This document shows, piece by piece, positions 1-6,114 of a stretch of DNA of 42,201 nucleotides. Numbering within the stretch: the stretch's first letter is position 1; each line of letters begins with the position of its first letter. A program made the position numbers and the translations under genes. The stretch is from Candidatus Curtissbacteria bacterium (GTDB lineage Bacteria > Patescibacteriota > Microgenomatia > Curtissbacterales > GWA2-41-24): the NCBI GenBank assembly GCA_024654445.1, contig JANLHP010000023.1:1-42201 (forward strand). The letters are read 5' to 3'. The notes beneath the pieces are model-generated. The model worked only from the letters and a program-made list of their open reading frames with translations. It was not told the origin of the DNA and did not search any database.

Positions 1-459
1 TTGAAAAGAGTTTCTGCCATCTTTGCCACATTTCTCGCGATCTTCTTATTCGTCGTTCTCCCAGCAAACGCTCAAACTCCACGAACACAAACAATCTGGA
101 CACAATCCGGTGAAGGAGTAAACGTAATTCCATATGTCGAGGGTGGGCGCAGGTGGGCATTTGTAGACTTCGAAAGTAAAGCTTTCAGCAATATTCAATA
201 CGTCTACTTCAACTTTACATATGACCACTCGGGTCCAGGCAAAAAAGGTGGAGTAGAGGGAAGCTTTATTCCTGGCAACGAAACCGTCAAACACTACAAC
301 GGCGTACCATACATCAGAAGAGCTTTGATATTCGGAGCGTGTTCCAGAAATGTCTGTACTTACGAACCCAATCCAAAAAACGTAAAGCTGACGGTTAACA
401 CGAAGATGAAATCAGGCCCAGTCGATCAGTACACAAGAATTCTAAACGTCCCTAACTAA
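1..459 (+). CDS. Small secreted protein of unknown function
   Basis: The reading frame opens with TTG at the first base of the window and gives 152 residues, so the true start could lie upstream. Residues 1-24 form a signal peptide: a basic start (MKRV), a hydrophobic core, and an Ala-rich end with likely cleavage after ANA. The mature part has many aromatic and Gly residues and only two cysteines, in CSRNVC, which could form a small disulfide loop. It looks like a single beta-rich extracellular domain. I recognise no family. It converges with the minus-strand gene that ends at 569. Confidence 0.6.
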   Translation: MKRVSAIFATFLAIFLFVVLPANAQTPRTQTIWTQSGEGVNVIPYVEGGRRWAFVDFESKAFSNIQYVYFNFTYDHSGPGKKGGVEGSFIPGNETVKHYNGVPYIRRALIFGACSRNVCTYEPNPKNVKLTVNTKMKSGPVDQYTRILNVPN

Positions 460-568
460 AAGTCTTTCTCTCTCACTCTTATTGTTCGAGCATAGCGAGA
501 ACTTACCTTAAAGACTATATAATTTTGGCGGTAACTTCTCACTAAAGTTCGAAGAAGAAAAAATTAGC

Positions 569-1147
569 TCAATACTTTTGTAAATCTTCGTTCCCTTGGG
601 AAAATCTTTGTGGAAGGCCGGAAGTATTTGCGGGTCCGACTGCCTGATACGTGCTTTTAACAAAATCGCTAGCAACACCTAAAACTCCTGCTTCTTTTGT
701 GCTCAGGCCGCTCGTATTGACGTCATAACTGGCTTGTCCGCCGGAAACAGTCAGGATTATGTGTCCTTTTCCCGAAGAAGGAACCAGTTTAACTCCTGAT
801 CCAGTTGTTGTGGCTACGAATCCAACCGGATAAGCAATCTTAAACCCCAAAGTGTCGTCCTGAAATACTGAATACCTTGGCACAACGTTCTTCATAGAAA
901 TTCCCTTTTCGGCCTCGTATACCTCCTTCAACTTCTCAATCTCGGCAGAAGGAGAACTTTTACTTACTTGCTCATTTCCACTATCTTTTGTCCCCAAATT
1001 CTTTTGAGCAAAAGCAAGCGCGGCAACGACAATCAGGAAAACTAGTATTACGGAACCAATACTTTTTCTGTTCCTAGGAACAGAATGAATTACTTGAGAT
1101 TCTCGTTTTTTAGCCGTACGACGTCGAGGCTTTACTTTTGCGGCCAT
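569..1147 (-). CDS. Membrane-anchored extracytoplasmic protein, unknown
   Basis: This 192-residue protein has a very basic cytoplasmic N-terminus (about residues 1-28), one transmembrane helix (about 30-47), and then a low-complexity and coiled linker. It ends in a compact domain that begins with FKIAYPVGF. That phrase is typical of small PsbP-like or lipoprotein-like surface domains in CPR genomes, but I cannot assign the family. The ATG at 1147 lies 6 bases after a TATATT hexamer (1154-1159, minus strand), which fits a leaderless transcript. No neighbouring gene suggests a function. Confidence 0.6.
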   Translation of the reverse strand: MAAKVKPRRRTAKKRESQVIHSVPRNRKSIGSVILVFLIVVAALAFAQKNLGTKDSGNEQVSKSSPSAEIEKLKEVYEAEKGISMKNVVPRYSVFQDDTLGFKIAYPVGFVATTTGSGVKLVPSSGKGHIILTVSGGQASYDVNTSGLSTKEAGVLGVASDFVKSTYQAVGPANTSGLPQRFSQGNEDLQKY

Positions 1148-1153
1148 ACTAAA

Positions 1154-1159
1154 AATATA
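1154..1159 (-). promoter_or_regulatory. -10 element TATATT, leaderless spacing
   Basis: TATATT on the minus strand is followed by 6 bases and then the ATG at 1147. A transcript starting about 7 bases after the hexamer would begin at or next to the start codon. The same geometry recurs at many genes in this window. Confidence 0.4.
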
Positions 1160-1208
1160 ACACTAATTTTAAGCCGTTGATATACCCACCTCTCCTTCTC
1201 ATTTTATT

Positions 1209-1355
1209 CTCCCCCGTCATCCTCGCGAAAGCGAGGATCTAGATTCTCGATCTAGTCGAGAATGACAAAGCCTACTTGTGTCATTCTGAGCCTCTCGGCT
1301 GTCACTCTGAGCGCAGCGAAGAGTCTCGAGATAAACTCCGCGAAGGGTCTAGATA
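1209..1355. repeat. Cluster of GTCATTCTGAG-type palindromic repeats
   Basis: The 348-base spacer before hicB holds several related units: GTCATCCTCGCG with the reverse arm GAGAATGAC, then TGTCATTCTGAGCC, then TGTCACTCTGAGCGCAGCGA followed by GAGTCTCGAGA. Inner arms such as CGCGAAAGCG form hairpins. The same consensus recurs at 18887-19029 and inside the ddl coding sequence at 32778-32859. It looks like a REP-like intergenic family. No gene is visible here. Confidence 0.6.
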
Positions 1356-1395
1356 TAATAAGGAAGGCTGTGGAGCGATCTAAGCTTGCCAAATC

Positions 1396-1418
1396 CAAAA
1401 AACAAAAAGCCCTCGAAA
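1396..1418. repeat. Direct repeat flanking hicBA-1, left copy
   Basis: ACAAAAAGCCCTCGAAA, preceded by an A-run, occurs here and again at 1999-2020. The pair brackets the first hicBA module. Alternatively both copies are remnants of the same terminator type, because on the minus strand they read GAGGGC followed by TTTTTGTTTTT. Confidence 0.45.
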
Positions 1419-1446
1419 GACTAAATTTCTAACCCTTTTTTCATAA

Positions 1447-1496
1447 ATGGTCATAGATAGTTAGAGATGTTCAGACATAGTCACAGATAGTATAAT
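1447..1496 (+). promoter_or_regulatory. 10-bp-period repeat array and -10 of hicB-1
   Basis: Units of ATRGTYANAG follow each other at exact 10-base spacing from 1447: ATGGTCATAG, ATAGTTAGAG, ATGTTCAGAC, ATAGTCACAG. They run into ATAGTATAAT, whose TATAAT (1491-1496) is a perfect -10. One helical turn per unit fits cooperative binding of a protein on one DNA face. Autoregulation by the HicB antitoxin is the obvious candidate (inference). Confidence 0.45.
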
Positions 1497-1502
1497 ATGG
1501 TT

Positions 1503-1772
1503 ATGCTGAAACGTTCCGAACAAGTTTCTGAATACGAGCTACCCGTTAAAATCAACGCGCAAAAAGACGGCGGGTATGTTGTTACATGCCCAAAGTGGGC
1601 TGACTGCTTTGCTCAAGGGGACACCATTGAAGAAGCCATTTTAGAAATTACGGCTGTTGCTCAATCCCTTATCGAACTTTATAAAGAAGAAGAGCTTTCA
1701 ATCCCTCTAAAACCTCAGAAAAATAAAAGAGTCAGCAACTCCTTAATTCTGCCTGTTATAGTGGCAGCATGA
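1503..1772 (+). CDS. hicB: HicB-type antitoxin (module 1)
   Basis: HicB antitoxins neutralise the HicA mRNA interferase and often repress their own operon. The protein carries the HicB partial RNase H-like fold signature: a beta hairpin with DGGYVVTCPKWADCFAQGDT, then the helix EEAILEITAVAQSLIELYKEE. Length is about 90 residues, usual for short HicB without a long DNA-binding tail. An ATG also exists at 1497, but it directly abuts TATAAT (1491-1496), so a transcript from that promoter would start near 1503; I therefore prefer the second ATG. The partner hicA follows with a 4-base overlap but is frameshifted. Confidence 0.75.
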   Translation: MLKRSEQVSEYELPVKINAQKDGGYVVTCPKWADCFAQGDTIEEAILEITAVAQSLIELYKEEELSIPLKPQKNKRVSNSLILPVIVAA

Positions 1773-1980
1773 AGCACTATCATATTGAGAAGTAATCAAA
1801 AAAGCTCGCAAAGCTGGCTTCGTTTTTCGTCGAAATACGGGCGGAACGCATGAAATTTGGTGGAACGAGACCAAGCGTAAAACTTGCGTTATTCCTCATC
1901 ACCATGAAATCAAACAGGGAACCCTTAAAAGCATTATTAATCAAATGGGATTATCTGAAGAAGAATTTAAAGATCTTTAA
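1769..1980 (+). pseudogene. hicA: HicA-type toxin, frameshifted
   Basis: From the ATG at 1769 (overlapping the hicB stop) the frame reads MKHYHIEK and hits TAA at 1793. The adjacent frame from 1792 encodes a full HicA-like domain ending at 1980: VIKKARKAGFVFR, then GGTHEIWW with the toxin-type His, then VIPHHHEIKQGTLKSI, then LSEEEF. Inserting a single base near 1792 would restore one continuous ORF of about 70 residues. The downstream frame has no usable start codon. This is a disabled toxin, a sequencing error, or (less likely) programmed frameshifting. The downstream codons still look conserved, so the break is recent or artefactual. Confidence 0.7.
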
Positions 1981-1998
1981 GCAAAATTAACCCTCCCG

Positions 1999-2020
1999 AA
2001 AAACAAAAAGCCCTCGAAAA
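1999..2020. repeat. Direct repeat flanking hicBA-1, right copy
   Basis: Second copy of the element at 1396-1418, located 19 bases after the hicA stop codon. Confidence 0.45.
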
Positions 2021-2040
2021 ATTATAGATCCTCGTCTTCA

Positions 2041-2140
2041 AAAACATCACACTTTATGACATATCACAACATGTGATGTTTTCGTGGCTAAAAAAGTCTA
2101 TATAACATCACAAATTACGGCATATGCGCAATTTGTGATG
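2041..2140. repeat. Tandem ATCACA/TGTGAT palindromes
   Basis: Two imperfectly related inverted repeats lie in tandem. The first pairs AAAACATCACA (2041-2051) with TGTGATGTTTT (2072-2082), 11 of 11, and contains an inner ATCACA at 2063-2068. The second pairs CATCACAAATT (2106-2116) with AATTTGTGATG (2130-2140), 11 of 11, around a central palindrome GCATATGC. Five copies of the ATCACA half-site in 100 bases look like protein-binding sites or a structured RNA. No gene is visible in the 325 bases between hicA-1 and 2306. Confidence 0.5.
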
Positions 2141-2160
2141 AATTCTGAAATCCAGCCTAA

Positions 2161-2237
2161 AGTTCAATATCAGCCTTCGTCTTCGACGAACCTGATATAT
2201 CAGAGGGGCGAAGCGATCTGATGATATAGTTTGAACT
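2161..2237. other. Multi-stem structured element
   Basis: An outer stem AGTTCAA (2161-2167) / TTGAACT (2231-2237) continues as TATCA (2168-2172) / TGATA (2222-2226). It encloses TTCGTC-TTC-GACGAA (2176-2190), the palindrome CTGATATATCAG (2192-2203), and CAGA/TCTG (2201-2220). The fold resembles a branched RNA or a complex repeat. It contains the GGGGCGAAGCGATCT motif seen in other spacers of this window. Confidence 0.4.
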
Positions 2238-2292
2238 AATGAACCAAGGACACAGAGGTTTTTAACAAACTACTTGATTCCTTAGCTCACTT

Positions 2293-2298
2293 TATAGA
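2293..2298 (+). promoter_or_regulatory. -10 element TATAGA, leaderless spacing
   Basis: TATAGA is followed by exactly 7 bases and the ATG at 2306. No Shine-Dalgarno sequence is present. Confidence 0.4.
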
Positions 2299-2305
2299 AT
2301 AATAA

Positions 2306-2524
2306 ATGTCCATGTTAACTGACGACGATGAAAAGAAAATTAGAAGCATCGTAAACGAGGTAGTAGAGACTTCTACCGAGTCAATGAGAGCGTCTCTGGT
2401 GAATATAGAACAAGACCGTAAAATCCTCAAAGACATTTGGGAGTTCGTAAAAGCTCATTCAGTCCAGCTAAAAGACCACGAGGAAAGAATCTCCAGCCTC
2501 GAATCTTCCTCTAAAGTATCCTGA
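2306..2524 (+). CDS. Small coiled-coil protein, unknown
   Basis: The 72-residue product is highly charged and predicted helical throughout. DDEKKIRSIVNEVVETS is followed by a heptad-like C-terminus (LKDHEERISSLESS). Proteins of this type are common, uncharacterised short ORFs in Microgenomates genomes. It has its own -10-like element (2293-2298) with leaderless spacing. It ends directly before the fossil glycosyltransferase promoter at 2525, so it is probably the old chromosomal neighbour of that gene. Confidence 0.5.
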   Translation: MSMLTDDDEKKIRSIVNEVVETSTESMRASLVNIEQDRKILKDIWEFVKAHSVQLKDHEERISSLESSSKVS

Positions 2525-2565
2525 TATAATTCCCCCATCCGAATTGCGTTGGTCCACGACGTCAT
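2525..2565 (+). pseudogene. Fossil promoter and 5' end of a GT4 gene (scar 1)
   Basis: TATAAT at 2525-2530 is followed by 6 bases and then ATC CGA ATT GCG TTG GTC CAC GAC (from 2537), reading (I)RIALVHD. This matches the N-terminal signature of the intact glycosyltransferase at 12421 (KVALVHD). The first codon is ATC where ATG is expected, and similarity stops after about nine codons. It looks like the stranded original promoter and start of the glycosyltransferase gene, cut off by later insertions (inference). The 215 bases that follow, up to the next promoter, hold no gene I recognise. Confidence 0.5.
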
Positions 2566-2767
2566 TCATCAATTACAAAACTGCTCTTCGTGTATAGGTT
2601 AATGATCAAACGTACTTTTCATTAACCTTCGTATTCTTTTATTTGCTTTTCTTCTCAACCAAGGACTCACGTGCTTGTTCCAACCTCCACCGCCTGCTCT
2701 TTGCGCCCATTTCAAATATTTAATGGATAAGCTATGCATAGGTTACATTTTAACATCTAAAAAGTAG

Positions 2768-2773
2768 TATAAT
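2768..2773 (+). promoter_or_regulatory. -10 element TATAAT of hicBA-2
   Basis: AGTATAAT is followed by 7 bases and the hicB-2 ATG at 2781. The context is identical to the hicB-1 -10 (AGTATAAT at 1489-1496). Confidence 0.5.
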
Positions 2774-2780
2774 TCACCTG

Positions 2781-3038
2781 ATGAAAAATCAAAAAGTCAA
2801 AAAAGTATTGAAATATACTGTTGTTTTTGAACCGGCAGAAGAAGGTGGTTATGTAGCGTCCGTGCCTGCTTTGCCTGGTTGTTTAAGTCAAGGCGAATCT
2901 TTTGAGGAAACAACAAAGATGATCAAGGACGCAATTTCCGGATACCTAACTGTTCTTAAAGAAAAGGGACAAGAAATTCCCAAAGAATCTGAAGAGGTAA
3001 TCATCTCCAAAGTCGAAGTCTTTCAACCCAGTGTTTAA
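2781..3038 (+). CDS. hicB: HicB-type antitoxin (module 2)
   Basis: A canonical short HicB of 85 residues. A first beta strand (KYTVVFEP) is followed by EEGGYVASVPALPGCLSQGESFEE and the helix TKMIKDAISGYLTVLKEKGQEIP. It is expected to bind and block the HicA RNase encoded directly downstream. The ATG lies 7 bases after TATAAT, so the mRNA is probably leaderless. It shares fold and motif order with hicB-1 but is clearly diverged, so the two modules are independent acquisitions and not a recent duplication. Confidence 0.85.
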   Translation: MKNQKVKKVLKYTVVFEPAEEGGYVASVPALPGCLSQGESFEETTKMIKDAISGYLTVLKEKGQEIPKESEEVIISKVEVFQPSV

Positions 3039-3266
3039 ATGCCTAAACTCCCAATTGTTATGCCTAACAAAGTTGTTAAGGCACTCAAAAGAGGTGGTTT
3101 TGTAGAAGCGAGACAAACAGGTAGCCATCTTATTTTGTGGCACCCCGATACCAAAAGAATAGTTTCTATTCCAATTCATAGCAAAACCCTTAAAAAGGGT
3201 CTACTTTCAGGGATCATTAAAGAGGCGAATTTAACCCTGGAAGATTTTCTCAAACTTCTCAAGTAA
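3039..3266 (+). CDS. hicA: HicA-type mRNA interferase toxin (module 2)
   Basis: This 75-residue protein has the HicA double-stranded-RNA-binding-like fold. KVVKALKRGGFVEARQTGSHLILWH carries the catalytic His in GSH, then VSIPIHSKTLKKGLLSGIIKEANLTLEDFLKLL follows. It is predicted to cleave mRNA when HicB is lost. The ATG immediately follows the hicB stop codon, so the two are translationally coupled. Its own stop overlaps the ATG of the truncated glycosyltransferase fragment (TAATG at 3264-3268). The module is intact, unlike hicBA-1. Confidence 0.85.
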   Translation: MPKLPIVMPNKVVKALKRGGFVEARQTGSHLILWHPDTKRIVSIPIHSKTLKKGLLSGIIKEANLTLEDFLKLLK

Positions 3267-3340
3267 TGTCTTCTTCTCAACCCAGAATAGCTTTAATACA
3301 TGATGACTTCAATATAGAAGTATTTTTATTTAGGCTGTGA
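3266..3340 (+). pseudogene. Truncated 5' end of a GT4 gene (scar 2)
   Basis: The 24-codon ORF reads MSSSQPRIALIHDDF and then unrelated residues to TGA at 3340. It aligns codon for codon with the intact glycosyltransferase start at 12421 (MLSKQPKVALVHDDF). Over 3278-3311 versus 12433-12466 I count 29 of 34 identical bases, and most differences are synonymous or conservative. Similarity ends abruptly at GATGACTTCA. The ATG overlaps the hicA-2 stop, so this start was once translated from the hicBA mRNA. I read it as an integration scar. Confidence 0.65.
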
Positions 3341-3397
3341 GGATAGGACAATCACATACTAGCAGATGCACGTTTTTTGTCAATAGGTAAGCGCTAT

Positions 3398-4249
3398 TTA
3401 ATCCAAAAATTCAATAAAATTCAGTCCGAATAAGGTTAAACTAAAATCTTTTCCTGAACCTCCGCCTATTGTTGCAGTGTTCACCTTAATGTTCAGGATA
3501 CCTAACGAAGTCAATTCGGCAAGTCTTTCAGTTACTTTCGCTCTCTCGTGGATCTCCCGTGTTTGCGCCCGTTTAAGAGGCTCTGAAGGCCAACCCTCTT
3601 GGTTAGGAATACCGTACTCCTCTTTCACTTTGGGCGTGTCTGGCTTGTAATTATCATAGAGCCACTTTTCCAAAGGACTCCAAAAGGACTCCTGCAATAG
3701 AAGGTGTTCGTGCCACCAGTCTTTACTCCTATCAGGGTGAACTTGTGTATTTTCCGTAACCCTTTCAGTAATTTCACCCTCAATCTTAGGAAGCATCTCC
3801 TTTTTCCAAAAAACCAAAAACTCCAAAGAATCCAGGCTTATTCTCGAGAAACAATCTTGCAATCTTTCCAGTTCATATTTATCTTTCTCTTCACTTTGAG
3901 TATAGCCAAGTATTACTTTTTGCAGAAATTCCTTCTTTGTTTTTAGTCGCTCTTTCAGATAACCATCAAGAAAAACCAAAAAGGCTTTCTTGAAGCCATC
4001 CGTTTTTACAATTTCTTCAGAAAACTCGTCCGGATGTTCATTTATGAACTTGGTTATATCGTTGAGTTCATCCTGATTTGCCGCTAAATAAACACCGTAC
4101 AAGCCTACGGCACTCAATAAAATTGATTCCCAATTAGGATTACCGGCCAGGAAAGAAAGCAAAGGGGGAACTATATTTGGAAAAGCAGAAAAAGACAAAG
4201 CATTTCCCACCCTCTCAACCAACGCTTTTTTAGTAGTAGAAGCCATCAA
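3398..4249 (-). CDS. Hypothetical protein of the island, 283 residues
   Basis: I do not recognise a family. The N-terminal part (about residues 15-60) contains a hydrophobic stretch (NIVPPLLSFLAG, ILLSAVGLYGVYLAA) that could be one or two membrane segments. A charged helical middle follows, with TKFINEHPDEF and an aromatic-rich WWHEHLLLQESFWSPLEKWLYD. The last 80 residues (TREIHERAKVTERLAELTSLGILNI ... FGLNFIEFLD) resemble a small winged-helix or C-terminal helical module. The start is TTG at 4249 or ATG at 4246; a GATAAT hexamer at 4256-4261 supports either. It sits just downstream of recombinase 1 and is probably co-transcribed with it. Confidence 0.55.
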   Translation of the reverse strand: MMASTTKKALVERVGNALSFSAFPNIVPPLLSFLAGNPNWESILLSAVGLYGVYLAANQDELNDITKFINEHPDEFSEEIVKTDGFKKAFLVFLDGYLKERLKTKKEFLQKVILGYTQSEEKDKYELERLQDCFSRISLDSLEFLVFWKKEMLPKIEGEITERVTENTQVHPDRSKDWWHEHLLLQESFWSPLEKWLYDNYKPDTPKVKEEYGIPNQEGWPSEPLKRAQTREIHERAKVTERLAELTSLGILNIKVNTATIGGGSGKDFSLTLFGLNFIEFLD

Positions 4250-4280
4250 GAGAGAATTATCAAGAAAAACAGCAAGATTT

Positions 4281-5234
4281 TCAATTCACCTGTTTTTCTT
4301 TCGGATTGAGAAAGTAGGGTATGCCTAAAGGTTCGTCTGTTATTTCATCTGCATCCGGGAAAATTTTATTGATCGGGTTTTCATCAAAAACGTCTTTTAA
4401 GTCTTCCCCGACCAAGTGTGTATATCTGTTATGGGTTTTAAAACTTGTATGACCCACAGCCTTCATTATTTTCATAGTATCTATATTTGCTTTGTGGCTT
4501 TCTGTAATGAAACTATGCCTAAACGTGTGTAAGTGGATACTTTTGTCATATCCCAAAAGAGCCAATCTTTTTTTAAGTTCATCTCTATATTTTTGAGGGG
4601 AAGCCATAGCGCCTTCCTTCGTAGCAAAAACAAAGTCATAAGGCTTAGCGTTTCGTTCATCAAGCCAACTTCTTAGCCTTCCTCTCATTATTTTTGGAAT
4701 CCACAGTGTTCTGATTTTTCTCCCTTTACCCAAGACCCTAAAAGTATTATTCTCAAAATTCACATCCTGAACCCTCAATCGCAACGCTTCTATGCGCCTA
4801 AGTCCGCATCTACCAAGGAACTCGAAGAAAAAATCATACTCCCTTCTATCGATATAACTGTGATACTTGCTCCAAACTCTTGGGCAGTCCACGATTGCAT
4901 TTATCTGACTGACAGAGAGAAGAATAGGCGAGAAAGGTTCATCCTTCATTGATTTCAAGTACAAGAACAACTCTTCTTTAATAAGTCCTTCGTCAAAAAG
5001 GTATCTAAAAAAACACTTTAATGTGGCAATCGCGGAGTTTACTGTGGCAGGCATACGGCCTTTTTGATAATAATCGATAAACCTATCGTTATTTTTTCTC
5101 GTTATTCTTTTCCGTCTCAACCAACTGCGGTAGTATCGTAGATTATCAGCGTGCCTGCTAATAGTGAGAGGGGACAACCTAATACGTCTTTTGGCATTTA
5201 AAAATCTTTGTATTATTTCTGTTTTTAACTTCAT
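4281..5234 (-). CDS. Tyrosine recombinase / integrase 1
   Basis: A phage-type tyrosine recombinase of about 317 residues. The N-terminal SAM-like core-binding domain (about 1-95) contains LSPLTISRHADNLRYYRSWL. The catalytic domain carries the full active-site set: Arg in GRCGLRRIEAL, Lys in the beta hairpin (VLGKGRKIRTL), HTFRH, Gly-His in AVGHTS, and the nucleophile Tyr in HNRYTHL (about residue 271). I chose the ATG at 5234; a longer frame to 5264 would run through an inverted-repeat region. It is paralogous to recombinase 2 (shared YDFFFE, RNAKP and YTHLV..DLK). Its leader contains strong palindromes. Confidence 0.9.
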   Translation of the reverse strand: MKLKTEIIQRFLNAKRRIRLSPLTISRHADNLRYYRSWLRRKRITRKNNDRFIDYYQKGRMPATVNSAIATLKCFFRYLFDEGLIKEELFLYLKSMKDEPFSPILLSVSQINAIVDCPRVWSKYHSYIDRREYDFFFEFLGRCGLRRIEALRLRVQDVNFENNTFRVLGKGRKIRTLWIPKIMRGRLRSWLDERNAKPYDFVFATKEGAMASPQKYRDELKKRLALLGYDKSIHLHTFRHSFITESHKANIDTMKIMKAVGHTSFKTHNRYTHLVGEDLKDVFDENPINKIFPDADEITDEPLGIPYFLNPKEKQVN

Positions 5235-5288
5235 AATAAAAACCCTCGCCTCGGGGACAGCCAAAACGAGAGTTTTTATTTGTCCCCG
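5235..5288. promoter_or_regulatory. Interlocked inverted repeats before integrase 1
   Basis: AATAAAAACCCTCG (5235-5248) pairs with CGAGAGTTTTTATT (5267-5280), 13 of 14. The loop segment CGGGGACA (5252-5259) pairs with TGTCCCCG (5281-5288), 8 of 8. The two stems interlock, which is the geometry of an H-type pseudoknot in RNA. The element ends right at the integrase start codon, so it could control integrase translation or form part of an attachment or arm site. Confidence 0.5.
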
Positions 5289-5306
5289 ATTTTTGCCTTT
5301 AAAAAA

Positions 5307-5368
5307 AGGACGGTAATTTGTCTAGGCCAGAACAAAAAGTTCTGATTGTCTAGGCAAGTTACCGTCCT
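5307..5368. repeat. Large palindrome with internal direct repeats
   Basis: Outer arms AGGACGGTAA (5307-5316) and TTACCGTCCT (5359-5368) match 10 of 10. The decamer TTGTCTAGGC occurs twice as a direct repeat (5318-5327, 5346-5355). The centre is the hairpin AGAAC-AAAAA-GTTCT (5329-5343). Such architecture is typical of recombinase-binding or replication/transfer-initiation sites. It lies in the 238-base spacer upstream of integrase 1. Confidence 0.5.
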
Positions 5369-5406
5369 ATTGAAAGGGTTTGGAGTTGCTAGGTTATCTA
5401 ATTATT

Positions 5407-5436
5407 ATGTTAAGGGCTGAAATTGTCTCAAGTCAA
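5407..5436 (-). promoter_or_regulatory. Candidate promoter of integrase 1
   Basis: On the minus strand TTGACT (5431-5436) and TAACAT (5407-5412) are 18 bases apart. The -35 context TTGACTTGAGACA is nearly identical to that of the promoter at 6115-6144. A transcript would carry both palindromes in its leader of about 165 bases. Confidence 0.35.
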
Positions 5437-5472
5437 ATTTTTGTAAATCTTCCTAAATAAAAATAGTTTTTG

Positions 5473-5844
5473 CTATTGGCGAGATGAGTTGAACTTAGAA
5501 ATTTTTTCCTCTATTCCATCAATCCTCTTGGTAACATCGGAGGCGTCATAAGCATCTAGCCAACACCTGCTTAAAAATCCCATCGAACTACCAACTTGAA
5601 CGGGTACGCCTCCTGCCCATACACCGTTTATCACCTTTCCTAAAAAGACTTTTACATCCTCCGGTGATTCTATTTTTACATTCTTGCCGTATATACCTCT
5701 AAGACTCCTGTTCTCCCCACCCTTTTGAGAAGCAAATAGGGCATTGTCGGCTTGATCTGGATCGTGACGGAAGCAATAATCCTTGCCTTTTTGCGCAAAG
5801 GCTCTGCATTTTCGGTTATCACCGAGTAACTTTTGACATTTCAT
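5473..5844 (-). CDS. Small protein with N-terminal Cys3His zinc motif
   Basis: The first 30 residues contain Cys3, Cys13, Cys24 and His27 in the pattern MKCQKLLGDNRKCRAFAQKG.DYCFRHDP. This is the short CxxxxxGxxCxxxAxxGxxxCxxH zinc-binding module found in many phage and mobile-element proteins. The remaining 90 residues are unknown. They contain ESPEDVKVFLGKVINGVWAGGVPVQVGSSMGFLSRCWLDAY, predicted helical, and a charged tail. Its ATG overlaps the stop of the upstream gene (TAATG), so the two are coupled. A DNA- or RNA-binding role in the element is likely but unproven. Confidence 0.6.
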   Translation of the reverse strand: MKCQKLLGDNRKCRAFAQKGKDYCFRHDPDQADNALFASQKGGENRSLRGIYGKNVKIESPEDVKVFLGKVINGVWAGGVPVQVGSSMGFLSRCWLDAYDASDVTKRIDGIEEKISKFNSSRQ

Positions 5845-6068
5845 TATTCAGTTTCAATTTTAGGTTCCGGTACGCAAAATATTATTGCTGAAAAGCCTGG
5901 CTGGTCAATGCCTTTTGGCTCTGCCACTTCAATTCTGTTACCGTCTTCTTCTAAATAGAACTTGCCACTTTCTTTGACATAAAAAGGTACTGGCTTAAAA
6001 GGTGTTTGATTAGTGCCCACCAACTTATCAACTTTATTATTAAGTTGTTTAATCTGTGTGGATCTCAT
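5844..6068 (-). CDS. Hypothetical 74-residue island protein
   Basis: No family is recognised. The N-terminus (STQIKQLNNKVDKL) looks like a short coiled coil. The rest (FYVKESGKFYLEEDGNRIEVAEPKG) looks like a small beta-rich domain. It is the first gene of a two-gene minus-strand operon with the zinc-motif protein and is preceded by a good promoter (6115-6144), with a leader of about 40 bases. Confidence 0.5.
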   Translation of the reverse strand: MRSTQIKQLNNKVDKLVGTNQTPFKPVPFYVKESGKFYLEEDGNRIEVAEPKGIDQPGFSAIIFCVPEPKIETE

Positions 6069-6114
6069 ACTACTTAGTTGTTGTGGGGGTACTGTTTATT
6101 TTTTCGCTCACCTA

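Noticed and set aside
2630-2720. Minus-strand frame reading AGGGGWNKHVSPWLRRKANK
   Set aside because: It looks faintly protein-like and could be a decayed gene of the first element, but it lacks a start and any family match I can defend.
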